From contig NBAZ01000002.1 in the NCBI GenBank assembly GCA_002794735.1, positions 1,240,001 to 1,304,000 of the forward strand: a DNA stretch of 64,000 nucleotides. Direction: 5' to 3'. Within the stretch, counting starts at the first letter, position 1. Every line of letters starts with the position of its first letter. The translations under genes were made by a program, and so were the position numbers. A model generated the notes under the pieces. The model was given only the letters and a program-made list of their open reading frames with translations. It did not search any database and was not told the DNA's origin. Below, piece by piece: positions 10,422 through 22,415 of the stretch. The stretch is from Pyrrhoderma lamaoense (lineage: Eukaryota; Basidiomycota; Agaricomycetes; Hymenochaetales; Hymenochaetaceae).

Positions 10422-13400
10422 ATGTTCCGGGAGTCGAGTTCATACCACCCTCTTCATAACTCTGCTCAAATAGGGGAAGATGCAGTTTTTGTGCATCTAA
10501 ACCGTATTGTTGGCTGCTTAGCGCATGGAATTGAGAATGCTTTCAGTGAGGAAGATTCGGACCTTGAGCCAAGGACAATAGGTTCCAAAAAAAGGAAAAA
10601 AGAAAAGTCAAAGTCCAAAGGTAAGGTCAAGGCAACGAGTCGTCCACAGAAGCGTCAAAAGCGGGAGGAGAATGTCGAGAACAGGGAGGATATAGAAACT
10701 GATAAGGCTGTCCCGATACTTCGTCATGTTTTCGAAATAGACTGTAATGTCCGAGGTGTCCCCCATGACACCCTTTTCATCAATTATCTCAGAAATAATT
10801 TTGAACAGGATGGACAAGATCAAGACAAGCTAGTATTCGATATCGGAACAATATATCCTCACGCTTCCAATGGTCTTGTTTATGCATGCGCGACAAATCC
10901 CCTAGATAATAGAAGAAAAGATCCTACTCCGGAGAGAATTATAATGACTATCCCCAAATTGACGGACTCCATCTACGATCCGGATTTTGACTTTCATTCA
11001 AAATCCTTGCAAAACATTCTTGCCGCTGCTTATACTTTACAAAAGGACAAACGTGCAGTAATAACCGGCAATCTTAAATTTCATGTACAGTCCTCCGAGC
11101 TATTTCAGGAAAAAGAAGAACTAGTAGTGTCTTTTACAATTGAGGTCATAGTCTCACTTCTCGAGCCAAGGATCTTTGAGCCTGTCACGACATTTCGGAA
11201 GAAGGACTCGGAGATAGAAGAGGCTCAGCGAAGAGTCCTGATTTACGTTTTCGGAACCGGTTGCGACACTCCAAAAGGATATGGAGGGATGACCGATATA
11301 CCTTTTTTTCTGTCGTGCCTCCGACCGGCTTCGCACCTTACATCCAGCAAAGCCATTGATGCGATCCAGCCAAAAGATCTGATTCCCACCTTACTTCCAT
11401 TTCAAAAGCGTAGTGTTGGTTGGTTACTGAGTCGTGAGGGTAAACATGTAAGGGATGATGGAGTCATCGAAGATATAGGCAGTCCAGACCATCAGTCATT
11501 GTTATGGGAGGAAGTTTCTCCCTCTCCAGGGACAGTTTGGTACATAAACCGATTATCTGGTGCTATCACGAACGAATTGCCCTTAAATGATTTTCGTGGT
11601 GGTATACTCGCTGAGGAACCTGGTCTTGGAAAGACGTTAGAAAGCATAGCACTTGTCATGCTCACACCTGAAGATAATCGGAATCCTAGCATCAGTCGTT
11701 GGGATGCTGTGGGAGTTATAGAAGTTAAAGAAGTCAAAGTAAGCAGCCCATGATTTGTCAACAACGTTTATACGACTGACAGACATAGACTACCTTGATT
11801 ATCACTCCTACTTCTCTGGCTCAACAATGGGCCGATGAGCTAAGATTACATGCACCATCATTAAAGGTATTAGTATATGATGGATGGAAAAATGTTCCTG
11901 TTCCAATAACTGTTCAGGAAGCAAGGCATGATGTATCCCGCTCAGTGCGAGAGAAAAGAAGGCACACTGCAATGAAATATGAAGATGACGATGATGACAT
12001 AGACGATGAAGATATAGATGACCTTGATTTGTCTGCAGAAGAAAAAAAATTAATTGAAGAAGCGAGCGAACAAATAACATGGTGTGAATTTGTGCAACAA
12101 TATGACATATGCATTACTAGTAAGGTCTTTAAGGGGAGTGAATACATTGACACTTGTTGACTAATAATTTGCTTTCTTGTAGCCTATCACACCCTTCAGC
12201 AAGGTTTGTCTACTATGCTCACTTTGGTAAATGCGATACTTATCATATACTAGATCTTGGAGTGGCCCGTGCCCCTGTTGTACGTCCTCGTCGCGAGGTT
12301 GCAAATTATCGTGAAATCTATCGTGACAGATCACCTCTTGTTATGGTGGAATGGAGACGAGTTATTATGGATGAAGTGCAAATGGTAGGCGGAGGGAAAA
12401 CAGAGTATGTTAAGAAGGCATTATCGTATAATCATATCTGTCTTATTCTCCTGATTCTACTAAGGGAAATGGTCTCTCTCATACCCCGTCTTTCAAGTTT
12501 CGCTGTTTCCGGAACACCTGCACGTGCAAGCGCCGATGATCTCATACATGTTATCAGGTATGTATGCATACAGTTTCTCATACGTAATTTTCAACATTGA
12601 TCAATCCATAGGTTTTTGCGGGTCAATGAAATTATTGATTCAGTCAAGGTATGGACTCGTCTTCTAAAGCCACCTTTCGCGGGATATTTCAAGAAACTGT
12701 TTGAGCTGGTTTCTATAAGGTTTGTTCCATATGTAATATGCAGGAATGGTCTCTCTAAGTATACTCTCATACAGAACCACCAAGGCGAAAGTACAGGATG
12801 AGTTGACGATCCCACAACAGAGACGTTATGTAGTCCCAATAGAGTTGGGGAATGTGGAGAGACATGTAATACCCAAAAGCACTATAGAATTTCTTCATAT
12901 TCTGATCAGTAAATTCTTCAGGTGTATGACCAGAGTTTAGAACAAGCTCTTCGGGACCTTGGACTTGATGCTCGTGGTGTTGCTACATCACAAGGGTGGC
13001 AGGTTGATGCATTTTCCTTACGTAATTGGCTACGTAGGTTGCGTGGAATTTGTACTCATCCTCAAGTTGGCCAATTAAAGCAAAATGACAAACTTGCAAA
13101 GGTAAATGCGGCTTTGAAGACTATTGAAGAGGTGCATGAGGTAAGTTGTGGAGTTTGTTCTTGCATGCATAGGAATACTCACTCGCGTGTTGCAGAATAT
13201 GAAAGATCAGAATTGGAGAGCGGTGATGGATGAAAGGAAATCCAAGGTTGGGTCATCTGATTTCTACACTCAGCCTTAATTAACAGAAAACAACATTTTG
13301 AAAGGTTCTCATTATGATCAGAAAATCGCAATTAGTGCGACACGGAGTCAAGAACATGCAGAAACAGAAGGAATCATTACAGATTCTCCAAAACGCTTTA

Positions 13401-16400
13401 CAAGAGATGAAAGCAATTTACTCTGAGGTCAAGGATGCCATTAAAGAGCATAATGCAAAGGGTGAACTTTTGAAGCAAGAGGCTGTACAAGCACAGATAA
13501 TGGATGATCCTTCGAAGAGTAAGGAAAGGCACCGAGAAATAAGCGAAGTCAATACAGAAGGCTCTTTGGATGATGATTTACCAAAGTCTGCTGCAAGCGA
13601 TGAGCATAGAGCCAAGAAGAGTGCTTTGAGCTCACGGCTTCGTGAAGCTAATATGGTCCTCCATCAGATATACTTCAGACTCGGAGACATTTATAGTGGG
13701 CTAGGAGAGTCCTATAAAGATAAAGAAGACGAATCCTACTTAGCTGCCGAGCAGATACGAAAAGAGCTACTGAAAGGCACGTTTATTTCGTTGACATTTC
13801 AGCTCTATTGAGACTTACTTGTTTACAGTAACTGAACAGGCGGCTCTCCTTTCCATTGCTCAATTAAAGGCAGTTGCAAAGGGTCGTGAATTCAACGAAG
13901 CTCAGTTACAAGTACCCGATTGTGGAAAGGGAGGCGAAAAAACCGAGGGCCTTGTGAGCAATGTTCGGAATACATCACAATACTTACAATCTAAAATAGT
14001 CTGATAGCTTCGTGAGGCGGATGGCATAATTCGCATATTAAATAGACAAGGGGACGTACTTTCCTTGTGGCGACAACGTATATTGAAGCTTTTGACGGAA
14101 AACCTATCGTCAAGTGATGGAGGAGACGCTGACGGGGGAGAGTATGCTCGGTCACTAGAGACACAGGGTGAAGCCGAAACATTTCTGCAAGCTTTAGCTT
14201 CCCTTCTCGCAGATCGACGTGAGATACTGGTCCAGGAGCGCACGGCTCTTGCGGCTCATGACACACGTGAACGAAAGGTCAGGCACACGATTGCTGCCAG
14301 GAAAGCGCAAAATGAGGAACATAACAGGATCATGGACGCAGAGGAGATCGGACCAGAACATGAAGTATTGCAAAAGGAACTGAATGAAACTCGCAAAAAT
14401 ATCATGGAAATGCATAACGGAAGAGCTATCAAATCAATAGTTGTTGAACTTCAAGACTTTGTTCATAGTCTTGGTGATAAAGACCCAGAGAAAGCTGTGG
14501 CTAAAGAATCGGTCAAAAAATTAAAGACACTCATCAAAGAGCAAAGTAAGCACCCGTGACATTTGTTGTTGTGTCGTAGTTATGCTTAGACTCCTTTAGC
14601 AATCATCCATGACAAATTTGAGTCTGATATGGCACAATTCCGAAAGGCTTTCAACGACCGTGTCCAGTTCGTATTGTTACATAGGACTCAACTATTCTTA
14701 CATTCTGATCCTTTCTAATATAGATATTTCCGTCAACTGCAAGAAATATCAGACTCAGTTGCTGAAATAGAAATAGAAGGGACTAAATCCGATGAAATTG
14801 AGAAAACGAAAGTCGAAGAAATGAAAATCATCAAGAAAATAAATGAACTTCAAGCAAGAGCAAGGTTCTTAAAGCATCTTGTTGATAAGGAAGGAGATGA
14901 GGAAGAGGATTGGAATTGTGTCTTATGTCGGTGTGACTTCAACAGAGGTTTCGTCACACAATGGTAAGAAAAGAGTTTTAACTTTTACACATAATGTCAA
15001 AGTGCCAATTCTGAATTGCTTGCAACCAGTGCGCATGTCTACTGCGAGGTGAGTATTTATAGATGAGGAAACACGTATGAAAAGTATCTAAGACAGCGTT
15101 ACATACAGGGGTGCCTGAAAGAGTGGCTTAATCGCAATGAAGGCAAAGCATGTCCTATCTGCCGGTAGGTATTGATGTTTTTATTTTTTTCACACCCAAG
15201 GCTGATATGCTACAACTATGGTCTCAGCGTCTTTATTATCCCAGAACAGTTACAACGTGTAAAGATGAAAGAGAAAAAACCCGAAATCCCTGGAGCCCAG
15301 GCCCAAGCCCAACTCTATCAACTTGGAGATGACGAAGAGGCTCCTCGTTCGAGACGCGTCATCGAATATAATACTATCGATAAGGACGTGTATGAGAAGA
15401 TTCAAAGTCTTGACTGCCTCGGAAGCTTTGGATCTAAAATTGAAATGCTTGTAAAGCATCTATTGTACATCGAAGATGTGGACCCTGGAAGTAAAAGCAT
15501 TGTCTTTTCTGCTTGGGCAGATTCTTTGTTTAGTGAGCGTTGTTACTACCTAAATTTGCGCAAAACAATTAAGTCGGAGTTCACATCTTAGTCCTTGAAC
15601 GTGCACTTAGGGAAAATGGGATTCATTGCCTTCGGATTGATCAGAAGAAGGGAAAGCAGAATGCGGTAAAATTATTTAAGAACGACCGCAAATACCGTGT
15701 TCTTCTACTACATGGGTACGTCATCCTAGCTTCTGCAACCTCATAGTAAAGACACCGATACTATCCGATAGAGAACGAGAAAATGCCGGATTGAACGTGA
15801 CGGTGTGTGCTTAAGACTCGTGTACGGAATCGGGAACTTATATCTGATCGCTTCTTGAATCTTCCAGTGTGCATCGCGGGTTTTCCTGACTGAAAGCGTG
15901 GTACAACATTCATTTGAGCTTCAAGGTACGGCGCAGAGATCGTCTCTTATAAACTTTATTGATAGAACCTTTTTTACCCTTGTAGCAATTGCTCGGATAG
16001 ATAGGCTTGGCCAGACACGACCAACTGAAGGTAACGTTACATGACGAGTCTCATTAATCTAGAAAAGATTAAGTTGGATTGATGACGTTCACTTACGTAT
16101 AGTTTATTGTTACTACGCTGAAAGTACTGCTTCTTTTTCTTACTTCTTTTCGTTGTGTATGCTTGCTGAATATTAGTAATAATTTCAAACCATAGATACG
16201 GTTGAAAGGAACATACTTGATCTCGCTGCAAAACGTGGACGCTCTCTTTATACGAGAGACCATGCCGTAGGTACGGTGAAGGTAACATCTTTCGACTTGG
16301 ATAAAGGACTAGGAGACGACACTGCTATAAAATCGAACAAGAAACAGAGGGGCCAAAAGGGTGATTTTATCTTAAGGTGCGTCTGTGGCTCGATCTACTC

Positions 16401-16665
16401 TGCACCCTTTCTTACCCCACATTTAATTGCAATCTGACGACCGCCAATGTTCTGGTGCTGACCCTGTTTTATGTGTAGGACGGAAGACATGTTGGCGATA
16501 TTGTTTCCACATCTATTCGAGGATATTGAGTATCTATTACCTGAGGGTGAAGTCCAAGAAACGGGTGGCGACCAATTTGTTGGGGACTTTGAGGAGGATA
16601 ATGATGAATCCATGGACATAGATAATTCTGAGCAGCCAATTGCAGGGCCGTCTAGACTTGACTAA
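10422..16665 (+). CDS. Irc20/SHPRH-like SNF2 helicase with internal RING finger (E3 ligase)
   Basis: This is a SNF2 ATPase split by a RING finger, the architecture of yeast Irc20 and human SHPRH, which act in recombination and PCNA/SUMO-linked ubiquitination. I placed 24 exons; their sum is 4851 nt (1616 aa) with no frame break. Visible parts: basic N-terminal tract (KKRKKEKSKSKGKVKAT); Walker A region GGILAEEPGLGKTLESI (about residue 400); TTLIITPTSLAQQW; DEVQ box in RRVIMDEVQMVGGG; SSFAVSGTPARA; long coiled coils (about 840-1240). The RING is split over four exons: WNCVLCRCDFNRG, TQCAHVYCEGCLKEWL, ACPICR. Helicase-C motifs are KSIVFSAWAD, GERENAGLNVT and IARIDRLGQTRPTE. Exons of 21, 19, 31 and 21 nt occur. 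One intron appears to start with GC (13777, GCACGT). It is probably nuclear and genome-maintenance related. Confidence 0.93.
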
Positions 16666-17224
16666 CCTTATTGATAGTAGGTAGCAACTGCAATTTTTCA
16701 ATAACCTTTTTCGCCTTTTTATTTTTATCTTCCTTTAATCTCTTGTTACAATGGATGGATGTAGACACTAATCTCTCAATTGATGGATCTGGATACAAAT
16801 TTATATAATACATTAGAATGATGATATGCTATAATATGATCTTTGTGTTGTTCTCCTTTTGGATGAGTGACTGACTGTATTTGTGCATCGCCTGGTTGTT
16901 ATTATCACAAGGTCTTGGCTCGAATAAGCGACCGAGATAGCACAAAGAGTCGCTGTCACAACTCGGTGCATGTGTTGTGACCTTTTATTGCCTCCATATC
17001 ATTGCCAACGACAGTCAACGACATTGACGACGTATCTTAAGCCCTTTGGTGCGTGTCATAGGCGAGCACTGAAAGTAGGGGGTCAACTGTGACAACGTGT
17101 TTCATCGAAGCTGTATCACAATACATCTCTGTCCTCAAGGCTAGCTCGTGCCCGGGCGATACCCCTTCATATCCGATTATAATTCTCCGAATCCCTCTTC
17201 GATTGGTTTTTATTTAGTTCCAGC
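16666..17224. other. intergenic
   Basis: Gap between the helicase stop and the Myb-domain gene start. It is T-rich downstream of the helicase, then GC-richer before 17225. No exon was recognised. Confidence 0.5.
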
Positions 17225-20146
17225 ATGTCCATCGTCTCAGCCGACGCCAAACCATCGCAATTGAGCGCTCCATCAACCTCGACGTTCACGTTTGCGACGC
17301 CTTATCCACCAACGGTAGCAATGTCGCCTACGACAATGAGTGTCACGCAGACAAGCTTACCGACTACGACACCATCGTCAGGGACAACTACGACAACATC
17401 TACAATAACGACTGCGATGAATAGTCCCCAAGGAAGTTTGAAACAACGACGTGTATCGCTCGCCCTACCCAATTCACCGCGACTTGTCCCAGCTTGGAGT
17501 TTTCGCGACGACACTTCCGTGGATGCACCCAGCACTATGGGTTCTCCTTTAGTGCCTACTCAAGAAAAAAAGGCTAAAATGCAACGCAAGACCACCGCAA
17601 CATCGCTTGTTCCAAATGAAGCAAAGTCTGTGGTTCAAGACAAACCATCTGGTCTAATTCCAGAGAAGAGACCACGCAAGAAGTGGTCGGAGGAGGAAAC
17701 CCAAATGCTTGTAACTGGTTGCAACATCGTGAGCCACTATATCCATTTTTCTTGCTACTAAAGAAAAATTTAACATAAGGTACTATATTTCTGTAGTGGG
17801 GTGTCGGAAACTGGAAGGCTATCCTAAACGATCCTAGTCTAAAATTCGATAACCGTTCTCCAGTAGATCTTAAAGACAGGTTTGTTTGACAAAGTTACAT
17901 CCTTTATTCTCTTTTTACTAAGCATATATTCAACCACTCAGATTCCGTACGTTCTTCCCTGACGCGTATAAGCTTCATTATCCCAACGCAAAAACTCATC
18001 TATCCTCAAAAATTCGGTCAACACTACCTGATGGAACATCAATTTTCGAAAAGACGCGAAGCAAGAAGCGCCGCCCTTTTACATCAGAAGAGGATCAGGC
18101 CTTGAAAGCAGGCTATGAGAAATATGGTACAGTTTGGTCTACTATTGTCAAAGACCCCATCTTCCAGGAGCAGAAGCGGCGTTCAACCGACCTGCGGGAC
18201 AGGTTTAGAAACGCATTTCCTCATCTCTACCAAGCTGCAGGTTACAAACCTCGTAGTCAACCAAAGAAGAAGAAGAGAGGCGATGCATCAGTCTCGGCGC
18301 CTCGCGCAACGGCTGATGATCAACTTCTACCTACTCGGATGGCTACTCCTGCTCATAGACGTAGGTCTAGAACTACTTCTGGATACTCATATAGTGTTCC
18401 TCAGAGCACTGCCGTGTCTGAGGACGAGGATAGCTCAGATGATGATGACGAAATTGAAGGAAAGAAGCAAGGAACGCAAGCTGTCGAAATGAAAGAAATG
18501 ACACCTCAACCTGACATTATGCCTTTCAATCCCGAGGCGATGCTCAATGAAGTGACTATGCACACAATTGAACAATTTGATGATCTAGCTTACACGGACT
18601 ACCTACCCGATAATTCACAATCACTCTCCGAGTCTGCTACCGAGCCATCATTATGGTCACCAGGACAGCGTAGTCCCATTCCCATTGACAGTTGGTCATC
18701 TGCGGCTACTACTACTACGGCTTCTCCCACCTCATCACATCTTTCCGTGAATGATCACTTCATGGAACCTTCATTAAGTACCATCGGTAGAAGGGAAGGT
18801 ATGAATATGATTGGAAAATCCGCATGGGATCCTTCGGACTGGCTTTCCGGAAATCCTCGACTCGACCCTTCTGGTGCATCGTCGAGCAATTCATCTTACG
18901 CTGATGGGCAGTCCCCACCTCCTGCATCGCCATTCTCTTTCAGTCATCTTTCACATGGCATCATGGATCGTTATGACTTGTTCCAGAACTCATCTTTCCC
19001 TCATGACTTTGCCTCGGAAGTTGGTGCGAGTGATGCATATTCAACGTTTTCAGACCCAGAATTATTTCCAACTCAGAGCATGCGTGGTTTCACTCATCAT
19101 TCAAACTATGCCGGTGATTTGATCTTTGGTGCGCGTACACATCAGCCACTATTGCCCATGAGTGCATACACTGGACTTGGATTAAGTGGAATACACGATC
19201 AACCTGCAAGTATAAACCCGATGCAACTTCACACACCTAGCTTGCCTGGGATAGATGAGCTCGCTGCGATTCGCCTTGATGATGACGAACCTATGATTGC
19301 GCCTAGCAGCTCAGCAGATGTAAGCCTCCATAAAGAGAAAAGTGATTCATCACTATCGTATGATACCGACTTGAGTTCACTAATTACCCTTCCACCTCAA
19401 ACAATGGAAGAAATTGTTGGATTAAGCTCGGATGCCTCTCAGATGGATAGTGAATCTGCTGTTACCCCGCCTGCGACGCCTGCTCTAGGGGACGATCTTC
19501 GCGTGAGTTGCACAATACCAGCAACAACAACTCGTACTCTTCACTCCATAGCCGATCCATGTCGGTTCCTCCCTTTGAGCGCGCGGTCACGCGTCCCCCA
19601 CCGCCTGCCGGTCATGCAACGCCACAACCAGCTCCTACGAGGTCGCTATCGTTATTTGATGTTCCTCCCCTCATTCAAGATTCCGACTCTGTCTCCTCTT
19701 TACATAGTTCTCAAATGCCTCATTCACCCTCCAATGCTTTGAACTCATCCTACTTCAGTACATCGTTCATTAACGATTCCTTCAAATCTCTTGATCTCTC
19801 TGATCTCATATTTCTTGATCTCCATGCACCTTCTCTTGACTTAGGCAACCATGAATCGTCCACCACGGACGAGTCTTCTCGTAAGGGCCAAGCTCTTGAC
19901 CTTGCGCATATGGACGAAAGCTTACCACCATCATCTAGTCAAATGATGAAGGTGGACTCTGGCATAGCTTCCCCTGTGTACCAAATGGATACCATCGGCA
20001 GATCTGCAGGGACTCACCATCGTGTGCAATCTCAGACGGCTGTCTCTCCGAAGGATCTTTTCCTCAACTATAACTGTAATGGAAATTCAGAGAGTGCTAG
20101 TGGCACTAAGAATAAGCGCGCAAGCTGGGGCGGCTCCGCTGTGTGA
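17225..20146 (+). CDS. double-Myb telobox protein (Tay1/Teb1-like)
   Basis: Exon 1 (17225-17728) encodes a Ser/Thr-rich leader ending in a basic start of Myb repeat 1 (RPRKKWSEEETQMLVTGCNI). Exon 2 (17797-17879) and exon 3 (from 17942) complete it with WGVGNWKAIL and the telobox-like VDLKDRFRTFFPDAY. Repeat 2 follows at once: RRPFTSEEDQALKAGYEKYG, WSTIVKD and TDLRDRFRNAFPHLY. Two tandem telobox Mybs are the hallmark of Tay1/Teb1 proteins, which bind TTAGGG-like DNA at telomeres and some promoters. The rest is long, disordered and Ser/Pro-rich. Near 19503 the frame shifts by one. Either one base is missing, or an intron runs from a perfect gtgagt at 19503 to an unusual GAG acceptor at 19579; both give an open frame to the stop at 20146 (KRASWGGSAV). 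Confidence 0.82.
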
Positions 20147-22415
20147 ATTTCCTATAAATATATCTTCTCATTCGATTTCAGTCTACTCCCATTTCATATA
20201 TTTCCCCCTCTTACTAATCATGCACTTCTCTCCGTTGAAGCTATGTATGAATATAATGGATACTCGCAGCTCATCTTTTTTCACTTCTTCATAATTATCC
20301 TGTTCCACATCATTAGCAGTGCTCATGTGTTTTTCTGTGACCTCCCATCCATTCCTTTTCCCATTATTTTCTTGTGAACACTTCTCTTTATAACTCTCAC
20401 AATATCAACAACTACTCATGCATTGTGCAAAGATCACTTCATTTTTGTCTACAAATCTTTCGAGCTTTTTCCCCTTTTCTCTCCTTTCGCTCCATTTATG
20501 CTTTCGTGTCTTTTCCATAGTTGACATTCAAGGGTCTCTAAATTTCTGTCATAATCCGGATACTTCTTTCATCAGCCTCTTAGGGTTAGACTTATTGTCA
20601 CCAGTTGTAAATATATATCTAGTTGCTTATAACTACTATGCTGATGTTTTGTGTTCAGAAGAGATTTTTACCGACTTCTGTGGTCTAGAGAACAAAGTAA
20701 TTAGACAGTTCCATCTTTGCCATAAATTTATGGCTGAACCATGTATCATTCTTCTTTCATGTATTGATAAGTCTCCCGTACTTGAACTCCAATCATGTAT
20801 ATATTCATATTTTTATCAGTGTTTCTTCAGTTATCTATTGCACTGATTTACCGGCCTCACGAAGAGTGCGCGCCTGACGTGCCTTTGCAAGAGGGTTCTC
20901 AACATATGTATTAGCTTATTGGAAGAGCTCACGTTTATGGGTTTATTATTAAGCAAAATGTGGGAACATCGAGACACTTAGACAGAGTATATATACACAG
21001 GTGGTACTGTATACGAAGGGACGCCAGGCACATTTACATAAGTCAATGTTTCCTTTAATTCAGGCTAGAAAATAACCAAAAAGTGTATGTCGCTTACAGT
21101 TTCTGGCGTCCTTTCGTATACCCGCTGTTGTTTACGAAGTTCATATAGCACGCTTATGATGAATGATTTCATCATATCACCACAAAAACCCTGAAAATAC
21201 CACACGTACAAAGGTTAAAGTTTAGGGGAATTGCTTATAAAATGGCCCAATAGCTATAATGTCCTTTCTCTCCTGACCTAACCGAAATTTGGCAGTACTT
21301 TATTGTGAGAGTCTCATGTGATTTATTTCTCTATCAGACTTATCAGATAACGCTGAAAACAAATTTACGAACGCTGGACAGGACTACAGCAGAGACCCAA
21401 GTGGCTTCCATAGTTTTTCCTTGATATGACACGATGTGACAGTAAAAGGGTCTAGTGTATGCGTATAACCAAACCACATATATGTTTTATATTCGTATTA
21501 CTCTTCTCGGATAGCTCGCATTTGCTCACGAGAAGAATGCCGATTTATATGCTGATTAATATAGGAAGTGAGACATTGCTCTAACAGGAAAAGATCCATC
21601 ACAACCATCAAGTACAAATGATCGTGTTTTAGGATATAAGAACGCCATACAGCTTCCGGATACCACTCTGAGTTTTGACAACTATACCCAACGGGGAACG
21701 AGGCCAGATGCTCGTGAAACTGATTCAAGTTGTGCTAATCATATTCCCGTCTACTTCGTTGTGTAACTGACAATAACTACATGTGTTATACGAGCAGTCC
21801 GACTTGTACGAAAAGCTTTAGTCATGAGTGACTACGAAATACCCTACAAGGAACAATTGTGCAGAGATATAGGATGATGATAGAAACCTCCGTGATACTT
21901 TTTACTAGTTTTTCCCTTTCTCTACCCCACTTATTTCAATTAACACCCTAGTATCTCTAGAATCATATCTCGGCAAGATGGACCTGGTCTACACAGATCA
22001 CGCCATCAAAAACTACTTCCGCCATTCAAGCGGAGGAAATAGTCGATTAAAACATGACTTCGAAGTCCGAACAAGACTAAAATCCAATCGTGTCGTCACA
22101 TGGATGTATGAACCAACTATTGATTAGCACAGACCTTGACAACATTCAACAAGCATATTGCTCTAATCTTTGCTCAAAGCTCATGGTGACAAAACACTCA
22201 TATTTGATTTGCTATTTTTTATGTCACCACTTGGAAAGGATCTCCGCGACCCTATCAAAAACCTAGATTTTGATTCCGCGCTAAAATGTCTGAACTGCGT
22301 GTTTAGCCCGAATGATTAAATTGATGTTGCAAAGAAAAAGGGGTGCTATTTCTCCCCTCAATAGCGTACTCAGAACTGGGCATTCATTACACCCATCTTG
22401 AATTCTTGATAAGAG
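20147..22415. other. intergenic, about 2.3 kb, no confident gene
   Basis: This AT-rich stretch lies between the Myb gene and the solitary DUF6533 gene. It holds the 19-bp inverted repeat listed separately. Short open frames occur at 20418-20846 (+), 21498-21728 (-) and 21979-22128 (+, starting MDLVYTDHAIKNYFRH). None shows a domain or splice-site support. The last one is the most coding-like. Confidence 0.45.
21009..21121. repeat. 113-bp element with 19-bp inverted repeat ends
   Basis: gtatacgaagggacgccag (21009-21027) pairs with ctggcgtcctttcgtatac (21103-21121), with one mismatch. About 75 bp separates the arms. This could be a short MITE-like element or a hairpin. I found no clear target-site duplication outside the arms. 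Confidence 0.55.

Noticed and set aside
20418..20846. 142-codon plus ORF after the Myb gene
   Set aside because: Low-complexity Phe/Ser/Leu-rich translation from T-rich 3' sequence; no domain, splice sites or plausible start context.
21498..21728. 76-codon minus ORF
   Set aside because: No domain, no neighbouring exon and no conservation signal that I can see.
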